Shown: positions 1-13,588, counted from the first letter of the stretch. The stretch: 64,000 bases of DNA from Cololabis saira (GCF_033807715.1 NC_084601.1:12995690-13059689); one strand, 5' to 3'. Made by a program: numbers and translations. Notes: generated from the sequence alone by a model not told the origin.

Positions 1-274
1 CACCTCCCCTCCCTTCCCGTTTCCATCCTCCTCCACATTCACTGTTCCCTTCTGCGCGCAGAGTGCACGGTAGCAGCATCGGCTCGGGCGCCTCTCTGAC
101 GCACTATTGGAGACGAGCATCCTAGTCCCGCACGGCTGTTATTAGGACCGATCCTCTCTCCACCTCCCGGTCGTACCTCTGCAATGTAGCTTTCAACTTT
201 AACGCCATTTACTTGCTTTTCATGTTTTGTTTTTTTTTCATCGTTTTTCATATCGGGGTCTGCGTTAAACTGTG

Positions 275-346
275 ATGGCCATAGTTGACGCTTCTTGGCT
301 GGACATTTACTTCGGTGGGAATAACTATACCAACAAGAGTGATTGA
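275..346 (+). other. upstream ORF, 23 codons
   Basis: ATG at 275 has G at -3 and G at +4, and the frame stops with TGA at 344-346. If the leader is transcribed through this point, the ORF would precede the main start and could reduce its use. Whether it is translated is inference. The peptide has no recognised domain. Confidence 0.3.
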
Positions 347-672
347 TTTTTTTTTTGTGTTTTTCTTTTTGTTTTTTTAAATCCTAACCTAGGTGGTTCT
401 TTTCATCACACAGAACATCTTGTGATAAGTATTTTGAAATGAAAGGTGAGCGGTGGCGCTGAATTGGAAAGCTCCTTTTGACTGGAGGTCGATTAAATGA
501 CTGTATATATCTCCACCTGCAGCCTTTCTCTCTGACGATTTGGGATATTCTTACCGAGGTGCCGTTTTAGAGGAACAAATCTTGCCTCGAGTCTGGCCAC
601 GGCCAGTTTGAAACAACGAACATTTCTTGAATCGGTGGGCGTCTGAGCATCCTGGACGAGCCCGAATTCACA

Positions 673-690
673 ATGCCTAATATTCAGTGA
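673..690 (+). other. minimal upstream ORF, 5 codons
   Basis: ATG CCT AAT ATT CAG TGA lies close to the main start: the stop is 29 bases before the ATG at 720. A terminating ribosome here could reinitiate at 711 or 720. The effect is inferred from position only. Confidence 0.3.
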
Positions 691-719
691 GGACGCGGTG
701 CGGGGATTGAATGTGCAGC

Positions 720-1028
720 ATGGCTCCAGCAGCCCGGAGGGACTGCAGCAGCAGCTTGGAGATGTTCCTGCTCCTGTCGGCTCTGCTGCTGCTTCACCCT
801 GCCCTGGCCAAGGTGTGCAACGACCGCACCAGGCACGGACAGGACAACAGCTGGTTCTCCAGAGACGGGGAAAACTTGCCCATAATGGTGCTTATGCCTA
901 TGAACGAGTCGGCCCTGATGAGCAGCATCAGCCAAGGGATCGAGCCCGCGGTCCAGCTGGCCATCCAGCACATACGGGAGACGGGGAAGTACTCCTTCTC
1001 CCTCATCACCAAAATCTACGACACCGAG
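720..1028 (+). CDS. gabbr2: GABA-B receptor subunit 2, first coding exon (partial CDS)
   Basis: This exon encodes the N-terminus of a class C G-protein-coupled receptor subunit. GABBR2 pairs with GABBR1 at the neuronal surface and couples to G proteins. I chose ATG 720 because it has A at -3 and G at +4; the in-frame ATG at 711 (three codons earlier) has T at -3. Residues 1-30 form a signal peptide, with hydrophobic core FLLLSALLLLHP and probable cleavage after ALA. The mature chain reaches LPIMVLMPMNES, then SISQGIEPAVQLAIQHIR, then ITKIYDTE. This matches the GABBR2 order: the (I)MxLMP strand, the SIxxGxxPAVxLAIxxIR helix, and the YDTE strand. Human exon 1 ends at the same DTE. The exon stops in phase 0 at GAG|GTAAAC. 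The GABBR1 equivalent lacks LMP and YDTE, so subunit 2 is preferred. A teleost paralogue of gabbr2 cannot be excluded. Confidence 0.82.
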
Positions 1029-1034
1029 GTAAAC
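1026..1034 (+). other. splice donor of exon 1
   Basis: GAG|GTAAAC sits after codon 103 of the receptor frame, between 1028 and 1029. The open frame continues to 1235, but the residues beyond the donor become low-complexity (VCVLVCVS) and stop resembling the family. That fits an intron. Confidence 0.8.
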
Positions 1035-3864
1035 ATTGCTCATTTCAACCCCCCTTTTCCCACAGAGCCAATGCGCGTCGGCTCGGTGCTCGTGTGTGTG
1101 CTTGTGTGTGTGTCTGCGTCTGATATGCGCGCATTGCCCCGCAGCAGCTCCGCGCAGTGTCCGTCCAAGGGGAAACGCTGCTATGTTTGTCATCTGCACA
1201 GTCTCTGTGATCCCAAAAGCGACACAAATATATAAAGAGGATTGTACTCGGAATGTTGGTGCAGTTTTGGACGCTTCTGCCGCGTCCCTTCCTCGCTGCT
1301 GTCGCCTTTGTCGGTGCTCCTTGGAAGTGCATGTATGCAGCTCCATCACACACTGCATCACTGTCCCCGCAGTAAACACACGGATACTTACTACAACCAC
1401 GACGCGACATTCATCGCGATGATCGCATGCCTTTCACCCAAAAACGCCGCACTCCCATCTTTTTTTTTTTTCTTTTTTTTTCGCAAAAATGACACTTTAC
1501 ACATTGGCTTATCAGTCACGAATCAGTGTGTCTTCCCAAAGATTAAAGGACCTGTTTCTTGTCGTGCCTGAAGATGGCGGTAATTGGATGCGCGATTTCT
1601 GCTCAATCCTGGCATCCTTTAACAGTCCAATCCTACTGCATCCAGGGTCCACATTTAATATGTGTATTTAGTAACAATCCTAATTGCAGTCCTTTCGAGG
1701 TGTAGCCCTCACCTATTGCTTAATCGAGACAACCATCAATAGGGAATGACTTTTACAATGCAATTCACCTGAATTATTTGGATCCGTGAGCAGCAGTTTA
1801 ATGACCCTATGGTTTGAGTAATTTAGATTACCTTAAAGGCACATTAAAACTCAAGAGTTAGGGGCTCTCGTTTAAAAACGGTTAGTTTGACAATTAAACA
1901 AGACCAGTCTATTTTTGGCAGATGGATGGATTATATTCGTACTGGTGGTGCTTCAGTCTTATTTTGATACACATTTATGTTACATCTGAGAGGGAATATC
2001 TTACAAGTGAGCAGTAAGAAGCAGGTATAAAACACTGAGGGATGGATGGATGAATGATAAAATATATCTTACTGATTTTGTGCACAACTCCTAAAGGTTT
2101 TTATTTCTTCTGACAAACATGTATTCAGTATGATTTGTGTAAAAAGGTGTGTTTATGTGAAAGAGAGCAAAGCTCTGCCGACCTGGCTAAGCCCTCAGAC
2201 GCAGCATGTGCTGAAACCATGGGATTAATATGCTGCTATGAGAGTCTGGATTTTTTCTCTTTCTATCCCCTGGAGAGAAAGATGAGCCGGAAGCAAGAGG
2301 TCAGTGGGCTAGCCTGACATCCGCTTGTGGGGAATGTCTGACAGTGATGCCAGCTTTCTAAGACTGCCAATCAATGTGATTTCATGAGACTAATGATGAT
2401 ATTGTAACTAAAGGCTCAACTCTGTTACAACGGGGATGCCTAGAACATGGTATTTGTTATCATTTTTTCTTCTTTTTGTATGCAGGCCTCCAGGAAGTCT
2501 TGTTCCTAATTTCAGAAAATGTTAACTAGAAATATTGTATGTCTTCTTTTAAACCTATCGTGTCTTCCCGGCAGTAATTGTACATTTTTGACAGATTTGA
2601 TCAACAAAAGTAGTAAAACACTGTAAAAGCAACTCAATATTGTAAGGAACAGAGTCTGGGGGGTAGAAAAGGCCTTTCCTCAGGGCAGCCTTTTATGCTG
2701 TTCAGTTGACAAAAGTAGTACCACAAAACAGTTTGTGGCACCACTTTTAAATGCTACTGCTATTATAGATATTCTAATCATATTTAAATTTTATATTTAT
2801 TGCTTCATAATGACTTCATGGCTGATTAAAAACTCCCAAGCACGCTGACTTGCACGCTCTCTTACACTCACGCAGCTTTCCACATACCACATGCTTGTGT
2901 CAGAAAACAAAACATGCATGAGTGCATTTGTTGCAGCTAGCAGCTAAGTGTGTGCCCTTGTGATGTTTGTATATGTGTGTTTGTGTTTATGTGTGAGTGC
3001 AGGGATTTATTCTGGCAGATGTAAGTAATCAGTCCCCATGCAGAGTCTCTTTATCCCTTTATCCCCTGTCAATGGAGCCATCGGTAGACTGAGCCGGTCC
3101 AGTCTGCTTCCATGGTGGTGTTGAACTGGGTGTGAAATGCAGGTGATGTGGATGGTGAAGCAGTCTAGGGTTGATTCACAGCTGCGGGTGTTAACGCTGT
3201 GGTTAGCATGTGCACGGTGCAGCTGGAGGCTGAGAAAATGACCTGACGTAGGAGATGAGGATCTTATCGGACCTCATGTGAAACCACTCCAACCAAACTC
3301 CCACTGTACTCCTGAGATGTCCAACTAAGATAAGCATTTTAGATTTAAATGCATTTGACAAAGCATCTTCTGCTTTAAAAGCAAAGCATTTGAGGTACTG
3401 TAGAAGAGAAGTGGGAAGGATTATATCAACTGGGAGGCTTAACGACGAAGCACAAGTTGGTCTACCAATGCAACTCCAGCAGTGTGACTGTGGGTTTTAG
3501 TGTAACCGAGGACTGATACTGTGACACTATAGGCTTAGAGGATCAAAGCTTTGGAAAGGACAGGAGGCACTGGAGTAAGATGGAAGGGAGGCTTTTGGCA
3601 GAGAGAGGGTGCTAGGCTAAACTACGCTAGTTCACCAGCTTAGAGAATGAGTGACAGGCTCTTGAGAGGGCCCGCTCAGCAAAATATCACATTTTAGGGG
3701 GAACGCTTAAACAGTTTGATAATGTTTTTGGAGTACATTTTGTTTTGAGCTAGATAGATGAAATATTTGAACAACAATTAAACAGATTCATCCTCCTGCC
3801 GTTTGTGTAGGTTAATGATAGTATGATTTCTTGCAAACACAGGCCTGTTATGAAACTAAATCTC
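1029..3864. other. intronic stretch, nothing recognised
   Basis: This is AT-rich intron with a T tract at 1459-1482 and GATGGATG runs near 1921 and 2041. Open frames are short and resemble nothing. Confidence 0.5.
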
Positions 3865-4112
3865 TGTTGGGGCTTTGCCTGCATGGACTCTCTCTGGGTA
3901 ATCCAGCTCCCTCCCACATTTCAGAAACATACATGCTAGCTGGATTGGTCATCCTAAATTGCCAATGAGAGCGAGTTTGTTTTGCTTGTCTCTGTTTTGG
4001 CAACATGGACTGGTGACAGAGTTGCCCTTATCCGATGATAGCTGTTGTAGACTCCAGTGCCTCCGAGGCTCCAAACAGGAACACGCTGGTATAGAAAATG
4101 GATAGATGTTTG
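3865..4112 (+). repeat. decayed tRNA-type fish SINE, 3' body only
   Basis: The order of motifs matches a common teleost SINE body: a CTGCATGGACTCTCTCTGGGT segment, CCAGCTCCCTCCCACA, ACATGCTAGCTGGATTGGT, CTAAATTGCC, ACTGGTGACAG, then GATGATAGCTG, and a GAAAATGGATAGATG end. The tRNA-like promoter head is missing, so the copy is 5' truncated. A second copy that keeps part of the head lies at 41866-42130. Confidence 0.6.
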
Positions 4113-4695
4113 CTTTTTTTCCAAATAGTTTCACTATTATTAAATTTGCATTCCTGATGAAAAGGTTTGTCAGTGCTTCTGCAGGGATCCAATTAACTCT
4201 TGGTTTTCATGTTTATGATGATCGTAATCTCATCAGAGACCACGAGCAAATTAGTGTAATCTCATGGTACCGTCTCTCCTGTGATCACATTAACAACAGG
4301 ATTCCCTGTTTTTGGTTGAAGTAATCATAAATTCACTTTAAGTTCAGGCATCCATGTTTCCTAGAATCAAAATAGAGCAATCGCATGCATTTTAAAAAGC
4401 AAATCAATATGTTCACAAAGGCAGAGTCTGCAGTTGAAGATGTGAGTTATGTTTCCTTTTCATTCTCTAATTTCATCTCCATCCTGCTTGTTGTCCCCAC
4501 TCAGCTTTCTCCCTCTGCCAGATACATCTCTTCCCATTCAGCCTTTTTCCTGATTACTTTAACTGCACTGATTACTCACACCTGTTGCTGATTACTTGTG
4601 ACCAGCCTATAAACTCAGCTCTAGTGTCACGTTGTCTTGGACGTGCTGGCGGTGGATTGTTTCTTCCTGGTGGTTGATGCTTGCGTTTTGACTCT
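4113..4695. other. intronic stretch, possible LTR-like fragment at 4560-4690
   Basis: ACACCTGTTGCTGATTAC followed by CCTATAAACTCAGC resembles the U3/TATA part of fish LTRs. No terminal TG..CA pair or duplication is visible, so I do not call it. Confidence 0.3.
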
Positions 4696-4704
4696 GCGTT
4701 TACT

Positions 4705-5638
<934 letters not shown>

Positions 5639-5959
5639 GCGTTACTACATTCTGCTAAACCCCAGTCCGAGCTGGTTACAACTGTTAATCTGACTTCCCG
5701 TGCCTACCGAGACCTTTTGGTTTTGTCTGTTTTATAGTATCTGACTGTCCACATATGCGATGCTATGGGCCTCTTGAGACCACGATGGCAGTGACCTATG
5801 TTCAGAGATTCTGCACAAGGATAAAACTGCCTCCCCTGCTCCTCCCTCAGAGGAGTTGATGCAACATGTCATATTTGTGCATGTTGGCAAGCTTGAAATC
5901 ACTGTACAATAAAGTTCACAGGAGGCTGACACCCCCCTCCCCAGAACCTACTGAGCATA

Positions 5960-6320
5960 CAGGACTGTCTCAGAAAATTAGAATATTGTGATAAAGTTCT
6001 TTATTTTCTGTAATGCAATTAAAAAAACAAAAATGTCATACATTCTGGATTCATTACAAATCAACTGAAATATTACAAGCCTTTTATTATTTTAATATTG
6101 CTGATTATGGCTTACATTTTAAGATCAAGATTCCCAGAATACTGTAATTTTTTGAGATAGGATATTTGAGTTTTCTTAAGCTGTAAGCCATGATCAGCAA
6201 TATTAAAATAATAAAAGGCTTTCAATATTTCAGGTGATTTGTAATGAATCCAGAATGTATGACGTTTTTGTAATTGCATTACAGAAAATCCCAATATTCA
6301 AATTTTCTGAGACAGTCCTG
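5960..6320. mobile_element. palindromic Tc1/mariner-type MITE
   Basis: The element starts CAGGACTGTCTCAG and ends with its inverse CTGAGACAGTCCTG. It lies between TA (5958-5959) and TA (6321-6322), the TA target duplication of Tc1/mariner elements. The two halves are near-complete inverse copies, so the whole 361 bp could fold into one hairpin. The halves differ by a few substitutions and small deletions (for example ATTAGAATATTGTGATAAAG is shortened on the right). No coding capacity. Confidence 0.85.
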
Positions 6321-6322
6321 TA

Positions 6323-8289
6323 TATGCCAGACAGTTAAAAAAGATCAAGTTTACTGAGAAAAAAGCATTAATGGGAGTCACTGAGCAGTGAAACATACAC
6401 TAATTCCACACATAATATTTTCATCCATGATCATGCTCTGGTGTTTTTTTACTACTTGCTATGAGCAATGATCTAATTTCAGGGTAAACCTGCTGGAAAG
6501 TCCACTCCCTAAGAGATTAGCAGCTGGCCTGAATGTTTTTTTCTTGTGAATAATCTTTCCATCTGAAGGACAGATGAACTCTAAGTATCTGGAGAAGGGC
6601 CTTTATAACCCTTCTAGGATTAACGGCCAGCAGCAATTAGTTCTCTAATTATTGCTGGTATAGTTATCCTTGGCTGTCCGTTAAAAAGCCTTGTCTTACT
6701 GCCAATATTTGTGCTTGTGTAGAGGTGTTCACACTTGCTGATGATCATTGAATTGAGACAATTTAATTGACAGCTTCTCCCGTTTTTTTTTTTTTTTTTT
6801 TTTTAATTAATAAAACAGTTTAGGTGTGCTTAGTTTTTTTATGCCCTGCTGCTGCAGCGGACATAATGTCAGACATCACACATTGATGTTTAAGTTTTAA
6901 GTTTAAAGACGATATATCAGGAAGAAAATCACTTTTCTTTGCTTAATAGCATGTATTTGAGTGTTTGAGACTTTGCAGCATACTGTGAATCACAACTTTG
7001 TAGTGTAAAAATATGTAGATATATTTCAGTGTAGAAATATCTATCCTCATTTTAATATCCACCCAACTTCACCTCATGCTGTATTGATTTACCTCAGCAG
7101 TTGATAGGACAAAGTGGTTTATTTCAAACGGGACGCGTTCTGTGGAAGTAAAGGAGTGAAGTGTACGGGTTTCTTTCATCCACTAACACAGAGATGATGA
7201 ACAGAGCGGTGAAGACTTGATTGAATGGAGTGCTTTGACCCAGTATTACTTTTTTTTGATAAAAATTGATTATAGAAGTTTTACTTAACCCTTTGGAAGA
7301 TGTGTGGAAATGAGGCGGGAAAAATTTATAACATCAATGAATTATCAAAATGTATCCAAAATTGTAAGTCACAAACGTAAGCTTTGTCTGAGAAAAATAA
7401 ACACAAACTAGTACGCTTTTACTTCAAATCACAGACTGGATGAAGCGTCAGTCACGGGACCCATAGGTTTTCTGAAGAGCTGTTTGAAGCCTCTTTTTCC
7501 TCCATACTCGCTGCCATGTTGCCCAGGAAGCTGATGAGAATAGCCCTTACCGTATAGTCTATAGCAGCGGTGTTAGCTGATCCCCACCGAAATAGCTGCA
7601 GAGCAGATGTTTGAAGCCGAATATCTCATTTCAGACATGGTTTCAGTGGCAAAATCCAAAATTTCTGCTGTTTTTAGCTATACATCTGTGTTAGTTTAAA
7701 CTGCTGATTACTTGATTTACCATTGCCTGACTATGACGGATGGGAGAGTGGTAGTGGCTAGCCATTGGCTGAGCCGACTGTCAATCAATCAGTCAGCTGT
7801 TAGCTGCAGTTGTCTCATCAAATGTTGTAGAAATAAATGCATTGCTTTATATAAATTCCCCTGACATGGTCCAAAAACAATGGATGTAAATCAGACAATA
7901 ACCAAAATAACAGCTTATTTGAATCAGCCTATAAATATGTTTATTTCTGTTGTAAAGTTGGACATTTTAAGATTGGGGTCAATGGAGTCGCTTTTGGAGC
8001 TAGCCCCCAGTGGTCAGTTTAGGAACTGCAACACATTTTAGTTCCTCACTTGCTTAAATCTGGAAGTTAGATGGTTGCCGCTTGCTTGTGTCAAGCAGCA
8101 AGCAGCCATCTTTGTTTTTCCCTGAGTGATGTCATAGGAATGGTTTAATAACTTGAAGCTGCCTTTTTTAATTTCTATCAATTACTACACACTGTTTTTT
8201 TTGTTTTAAATATTAGTCTAGAAGGAAAGAAGCGACATATTATCATATTATCAGTCTGGAACAAACCAGATTTTCCAGCTGTTTTCATT
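6323..8289. other. intronic stretch, T tract and a possible unnamed repeat
   Basis: A T tract of about 22 lies at 6783-6804. The part from about 7440 to 8160 (with AGCCCCCAGTGGTCAGTTTAG) resembles an interspersed fish repeat, but I see no termini. No gene. Confidence 0.4.
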
Positions 8290-8450
8290 TGTACGCGCAG
8301 TACTGGAGTTGAGGGGGGATGAGGGGGGATGGCATCCCCACTGAAATAAAAACGGTCAAAATCATCCCCCCCTGTAAAACTGCCATCCCCCCTTTCTATC
8401 CTTTATGTAATTTCATCAATGAATGTGGTTTTACTGCTATTTCAACATTT

Positions 8451-8995
8451 AGAGTCATCACCAGAAAAATAACTTATTTGACAATTTTCACCTGTTTCAA
8501 GTAAAAATAAGTAGAAAAATCTGCCAGTGGGACAAGATTTATCTTCTCATTACAAGCAAAAAAATCTTGTTCCACTGGCAGATTTTTGTACTTATTTCAA
8601 GTGAAAATCTACTTGAAACAGGTGTGTAGCAGTGTGAGTGCCACGGGGGCGACCGACAGGATGGAGAGACACGGAGTTCAGTGCAGACCCTTTTTTATTT
8701 ACGTTTCACCAACACACACGTGCCCAAGCACATCAGCACCTTCCCAGCAGCTCCTCCGACCCCTCGCTGCTGTCCAGCTCTGCCTTATAAAGGCAGGCAG
8801 GGTGGAGAGCTGCAGCCACTCAGGCGGATGGGACACAGGTGCGCGTGTCCCATCAACCTCTCCACCCTGCCACAAGGTGAAAATTGTTTTTTCCAGTGAT
8901 GAGTCTTGTTTTAAGTGTAATAAGATTTTTTTTACTAAAATGAGACATTTTAACTAGAAATAGGACAAATATTCTCATTTTGAGTTTTTGCAGTG
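8451..8995. mobile_element. palindromic CACTGCAAAAA-type MITE, left end truncated
   Basis: Apart from the 250 bp insert, this matches the full copy at 10253-10653. It shares the CACCTGTTTCAAGTA arm, AAGTAGAAAAATCTGCCA, the central TTGTAATGAGAAG-type loop and the GAGTTTTTGCAGTG right end. It begins inside the arm (AGAGTCATCA), so about 90 bp of the left end are lost. Confidence 0.75.
8625..8874 (+). mobile_element. probable solo LTR inserted in the MITE
   Basis: The insert begins TGTAGCAG and ends CTGCCACA (TG..CA with an 8-bp imperfect inverted end). AGGTG occurs at 8620-8624 and again at 8875-8879, a 5-bp target duplication. Removing the insert and one AGGTG restores the MITE arm (AAACAGGTGAAAA). 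A TATA-like CTTATAAAGG lies near 8784-8793. At 250 bp it is short for a fish LTR. No internal retrovirus-like region is present. The family is unknown to me. Confidence 0.65.
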
Positions 8996-9289
8996 ATCCA
9001 TTTTACTTATCCTGTGAAGGACAGAATCATATTGATAAGTTCAGAAAACTGTTTTTTATTGTTGTGTTTTGATATATTTGATGTAAGCCCAGTGGATATT
9101 TAAAGCTTACAGAAGGCTCCATTTAACTGCTGCTATGTCATTCCTGCAGTATTTCTACAGGTGTTTTGATCAGTGCTATTATTTGTAATATATTATATTA
9201 TTTGTAATCAGCACAAATTATCTGTCCCCATATGATAAAATCCACCATCCCCCCTGATTTTTTTTTACAACTTGAGTACTGCGTGCGCG

Positions 9290-10252
9290 TATGTCCACTT
9301 AGCATGGATGGACGTGTGACCCGTGATTAACGGGGTGGTTTGTCGATGCAGATCACTTCCAACAGTTCAGTAGCAGATCTATTTGTTTTGAAAACAGTTA
9401 TTGGCTTTGCGCCCCCACCTTCCTCTGCTCTGTGACAGTGGCCTGCTAACTGGACAGGTCTCGCTCAGATCAGTTAGTCATTGTCTCGTTAACAAACTAG
9501 TACGCTACAAGGGGACCCACTTCTCTTTTGGACCCACAAATTATCAATACCGGTACAAGGATATGATTGACGTAACTTGCAAATTAACGATAAAAAAAAA
9601 TGTTCTTGATGTTTGTTTTTTTTTCTTCTGTGCTCCCACCGTCCCTGTCAAGATGATAGCCTGGATGGCTGCCTGTGTCGCCTATACTTAAATCTGCCTC
9701 AAAGGCCTAATGAATTAATCCAGACAGGTAGGAGTGAATTTACTTTTCACTCCTGTGATTGGCAAGCTCGTTTATGTGCCTTGTTACTGTGACCGAGAGC
9801 AGCATCTGTCACTTCAACAACAACTGGTCTGTCTGTATTTCTGTCGCTGCAGCCACCGAAACTGAACACATTCAGCCGATTGGTGGAGCAGTGAACAAAC
9901 TTCCCACGCACATCCAAGCCTCCCTTCTCTGGACAATAAGACTCACAGGTGGATCATGGCATTTCACCATGGCTGGCCACCGACAGAGCAACTGAGGCTT
10001 GCTCAGAGGAAGAACATGAGGATAGACTGATTTACTTAGCTCCTGTGTTCAGCAGGGGAGTCAATTGGGTATGGCAAGGTACGGCAGCCGCCACACCTTG
10101 GCTTCAAGGGTTAAATGTAAATGTTTGTTTTTTTAAATACATTTATGGAATTAGTCTGTGTCTCTTTGTATTGATTATTCTATTACTTAATACATATAGA
10201 ATAACTACAAATGCAAATCAGAACAACATGATCGATTTCACTAGTTATTATA
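9290..10252. other. intronic stretch, nothing recognised
   Basis: No repeat termini, conserved protein similarity or RNA gene are visible. The open frame at 9401-9691 looks random. Confidence 0.45.
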
Positions 10253-10653
10253 CACTGCAAAAACTCAAAATCTTAAAAAGAATTTTTGTCTTATTTCTAG
10301 TTAAAATGTCTAATTTTTAGGAAAAAAAAATCTCATTACATTTAAGACAAGACTCAAAAACAACTATTTTCACCTGTTTCGAGTAGATTTTCACTTAAAA
10401 TAAGTAGAAAAATCTGCCAATGGAACAAGATTGTTTTGCTTGTAATGAGAAGATAAATCTTGTCCCACTGGCAGATTTTTCTACTTATTTCAAGTGAAAA
10501 TTTACTTGAAACAGGTGAAAATGGTCAAATAACAAGTTATTTTTCTGCTAATGACTCTTGTTTTAAGTGTAATGAGATTTTTTGACTAAAAATGAGACAT
10601 TTTAACTAGAAATAAGAAAAATATTCCTGGTAAGATTTTGAGTTTTTGCAGTG
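10253..10653. mobile_element. palindromic CACTGCAAAAA-type MITE, full length
   Basis: The left end CACTGCAAAAACTCAAAATC and the right end GATTTTGAGTTTTTGCAGTG are exact inverses over 20 bases. The halves stay inverse-repeated through the element (TTTCTAGTTAAAATGTC, CACCTGTTTC, AATCTGCCA) down to a small centre near 10440. No clear target duplication is seen, so the superfamily is unassigned. A second copy lies at 8451-8995. Confidence 0.8.
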
Positions 10654-12743
10654 AGCGAGACTGCATTTGACCACACAGATAAGCTACTGTACATAGCTGT
10701 CATCACTGTATACTTCTGTGATGAGTATTTTCTGGACGTGTTGATTGATACTCTAGTTAAGTTCTGTGACTCGTAACCTTGCCATACCTTAGCTTTGAAT
10801 GAATTGACGCCACTGGTGTTCAGTAATACTTAGGACGCATGACAATGCAAGGACAATGCAAAATGAGCCCACTCATCTTTTGCTATTCTCTCCATCTATA
10901 CTAGCAGTAATGTTAGCGGGCGAACTCCATCTCACATCAACTGAAACCAACGAACGAAAAAACAGGTTGGAGAAAAAAGCTCGCTACTGACGTCACCTTT
11001 GGGTTATTTAGAGACGCTGCAGCCGAGTGATGAAAAAGTGAACTAAAACATAATTTTCAAGTCAAACTACATTCATTTCAGGTTTAATCATACAACCATA
11101 TCTCACCTGACATCAGAAGCAACCAAATCTATCCTCTTGCTCATAAGTTTAAACCTTAACTGAGTTTATACCAAGATGTTGGTCTCCCAAAGGTTAAGAA
11201 TAAATTGTGTTGCCATTTGTTAGCCATTTATTTATTTATATATTTAGAAAGAGAATTGCAGAATTCCTTTTTTCTTTTTTTAAATTGATATATTGAGGTC
11301 AACACCTCGTTTGTCGGGGTCTGATATTGTATGTCACATTATCCTAATATCTGTTTCCTGCTGTAGTGTAGACCGAGGGGGGTCAACAAAAATGGCCCGT
11401 CACCACTTGTAGGAAGGGCCGGACGTTGTGGAATAGTAGGGAAAAGCAGCAGATGACAGCTTGGGTTCTCTGCGGGCGAACAGAAAGTGCTGAGTGTGGC
11501 TGTATTCACTGACCCGACACAGATAGTGGGGATCAATGTGCAGCAGCCCTTCTCATAGAGTGCACAGGATCTCTGGGGAGAATCAGAGAGCAAGTGCGCG
11601 AGAGAGACGTGCAAAGCTATGAGGTGGAGATCCCGAAATAGGGTTATATCATCTTCTCTGCAGGAAGAGGAAATGACCACCCTCCTAATACTTATTGGAT
11701 CATAATGTAATGCTATTTCAATTTGTTTCTCTCAGGCTAAACAGTTTAATGGCTTCTCAAAAAAAAAAAAAGTCGCTGCATTTAATGAGGTTTGTGCAGT
11801 AGATCCATTTAAACTCTTCCAAGATGTTGTTTCCTGTCAGGTATATAATTTAAATGATCATCATGCTCTTGCTTTTATTTCCGTGTTTATTCACTCTAAT
11901 TTGCACAAATTGTGAGTGAGCTCGGGTCACACTTAAATAATTTACTAAATTTGAGTGGTAATTGCTGACCTTAGTGTGAGTCAAGCTTCCAGCGGCCTGG
12001 AGGGCTTCAGTGAACGACTATAAATGTTAACCCTCTTGATAAAAGCCTCTTATGTGCCCTGAAGCTTGCTTTACAACAGATATTGTGACACACATAATAT
12101 CTGACATAATTCCAACAAACAGACAGACTAACATTAGATCCACTCCCACATATGGTTGTGACTGATCTCAAGTGGAATCCCTGCAACACCGCCTAAGGTC
12201 AGGATACTGTGATCGTTGGAGCAGTTAGGCATGAAGTTGTTTTCAGCTCTAATGGACATTAATTCAATACCTCTTTGCAGAGTATTACAAAATATCAGTG
12301 CTGTAAAAGTATTCTGTGTTTGCCACATTCTAGATATATATGTTAATAGACTCTCAAACTTATTATCAGCTCGACCAGGTCTCCTCTTATGGTGCAGGAA
12401 TCTACTGCCCATGTTTGCATGGTGAGCTCAGGAGTGAGAGAAGAAGTGAGTCAAATCCTGCAGTTGGCACTTCAGAGGTTTTTTAAAAAGTACCAGGTGA
12501 AAGATGAGGGTGAGTTTTGGTGGTAATCTTCAGCTCTCTATCAACACGGCTCCTAGTTTCTCTGAGTAGGAGCCTAACTCTTTAACGTCTGTCGTGCAAC
12601 TGTGACTTTGTCCCATGGCGAGTTTGTCAAATTGGCCTTTAATCCACACTGCAGAGAGTTTGGCTATATTTGCCCAAACTTCTCAGACAAGAATAGTTAG
12701 CTTGAGAGAGAGAGAGAGAATCAGCTCTGATTTCAATGCATGA
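10654..12743. other. intronic stretch, nothing recognised
   Basis: It contains an A tract at 11759-11771 and a short GA run at 12705-12719. The 113-residue minus-strand frame at 11339-11680 has no recognisable domain. Confidence 0.45.
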
Positions 12744-12751
12744 CCCGGCAT

Positions 12752-13588
<837 letters not shown>

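Larger units (their letters stand above)
1..719 (+). promoter_or_regulatory. 5' leader / proximal promoter region of gabbr2-like gene
   Basis: This is the sequence upstream of the coding exon. I cannot place the transcription start, so the split between promoter and 5' UTR is unknown. Two short upstream ORFs are visible. One runs 275-346 (23 codons, G at -3 and G at +4, a fair context). The other runs 673-690 (5 codons) and ends 29 bases before the main start. Pyrimidine and T-rich tracts lie at 225-245 and 347-380. A donor-like AAAG|GTGAGC at about 445 would allow an upstream non-coding exon, but no partner acceptor is clear. No TATA box is obvious. Confidence 0.5.
8298..9281. mobile_element. 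hAT-like non-autonomous element, outer shell of a nest
   Basis: The left end is CAGTACTGGAGTTG followed by GGGGGGATGAGGGGGGATGG. The right end is CCATCCCCCCTGATT...CAACTTGAGTACTG, its imperfect inverse. Flanks TGTACGCG (8290-8297) and CGTGCGCG (9282-9289) agree at 6 of 8 positions, an aged 8-bp duplication. The interior holds a palindromic MITE (8451-8995), itself holding a probable solo LTR (8625-8874). No transposase frame. Confidence 0.65.

Noticed and set aside
1029..1235. Continuation of the receptor frame past 1028
   Set aside because: A good donor sits at 1029, and the residues after it are low-complexity and unlike the family. It would only be used with intron retention.
684..1400. 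238-residue minus-strand frame over exon 1
   Set aside because: It is a shadow of the GC-rich receptor exon, with no domain and no splice or start context.
7440..8160. Possible full interspersed repeat
   Set aside because: Phrases such as AGCCCCCAGTGGTCAG feel familiar from fish repeats, but no ends, duplications or second copy are in the window.
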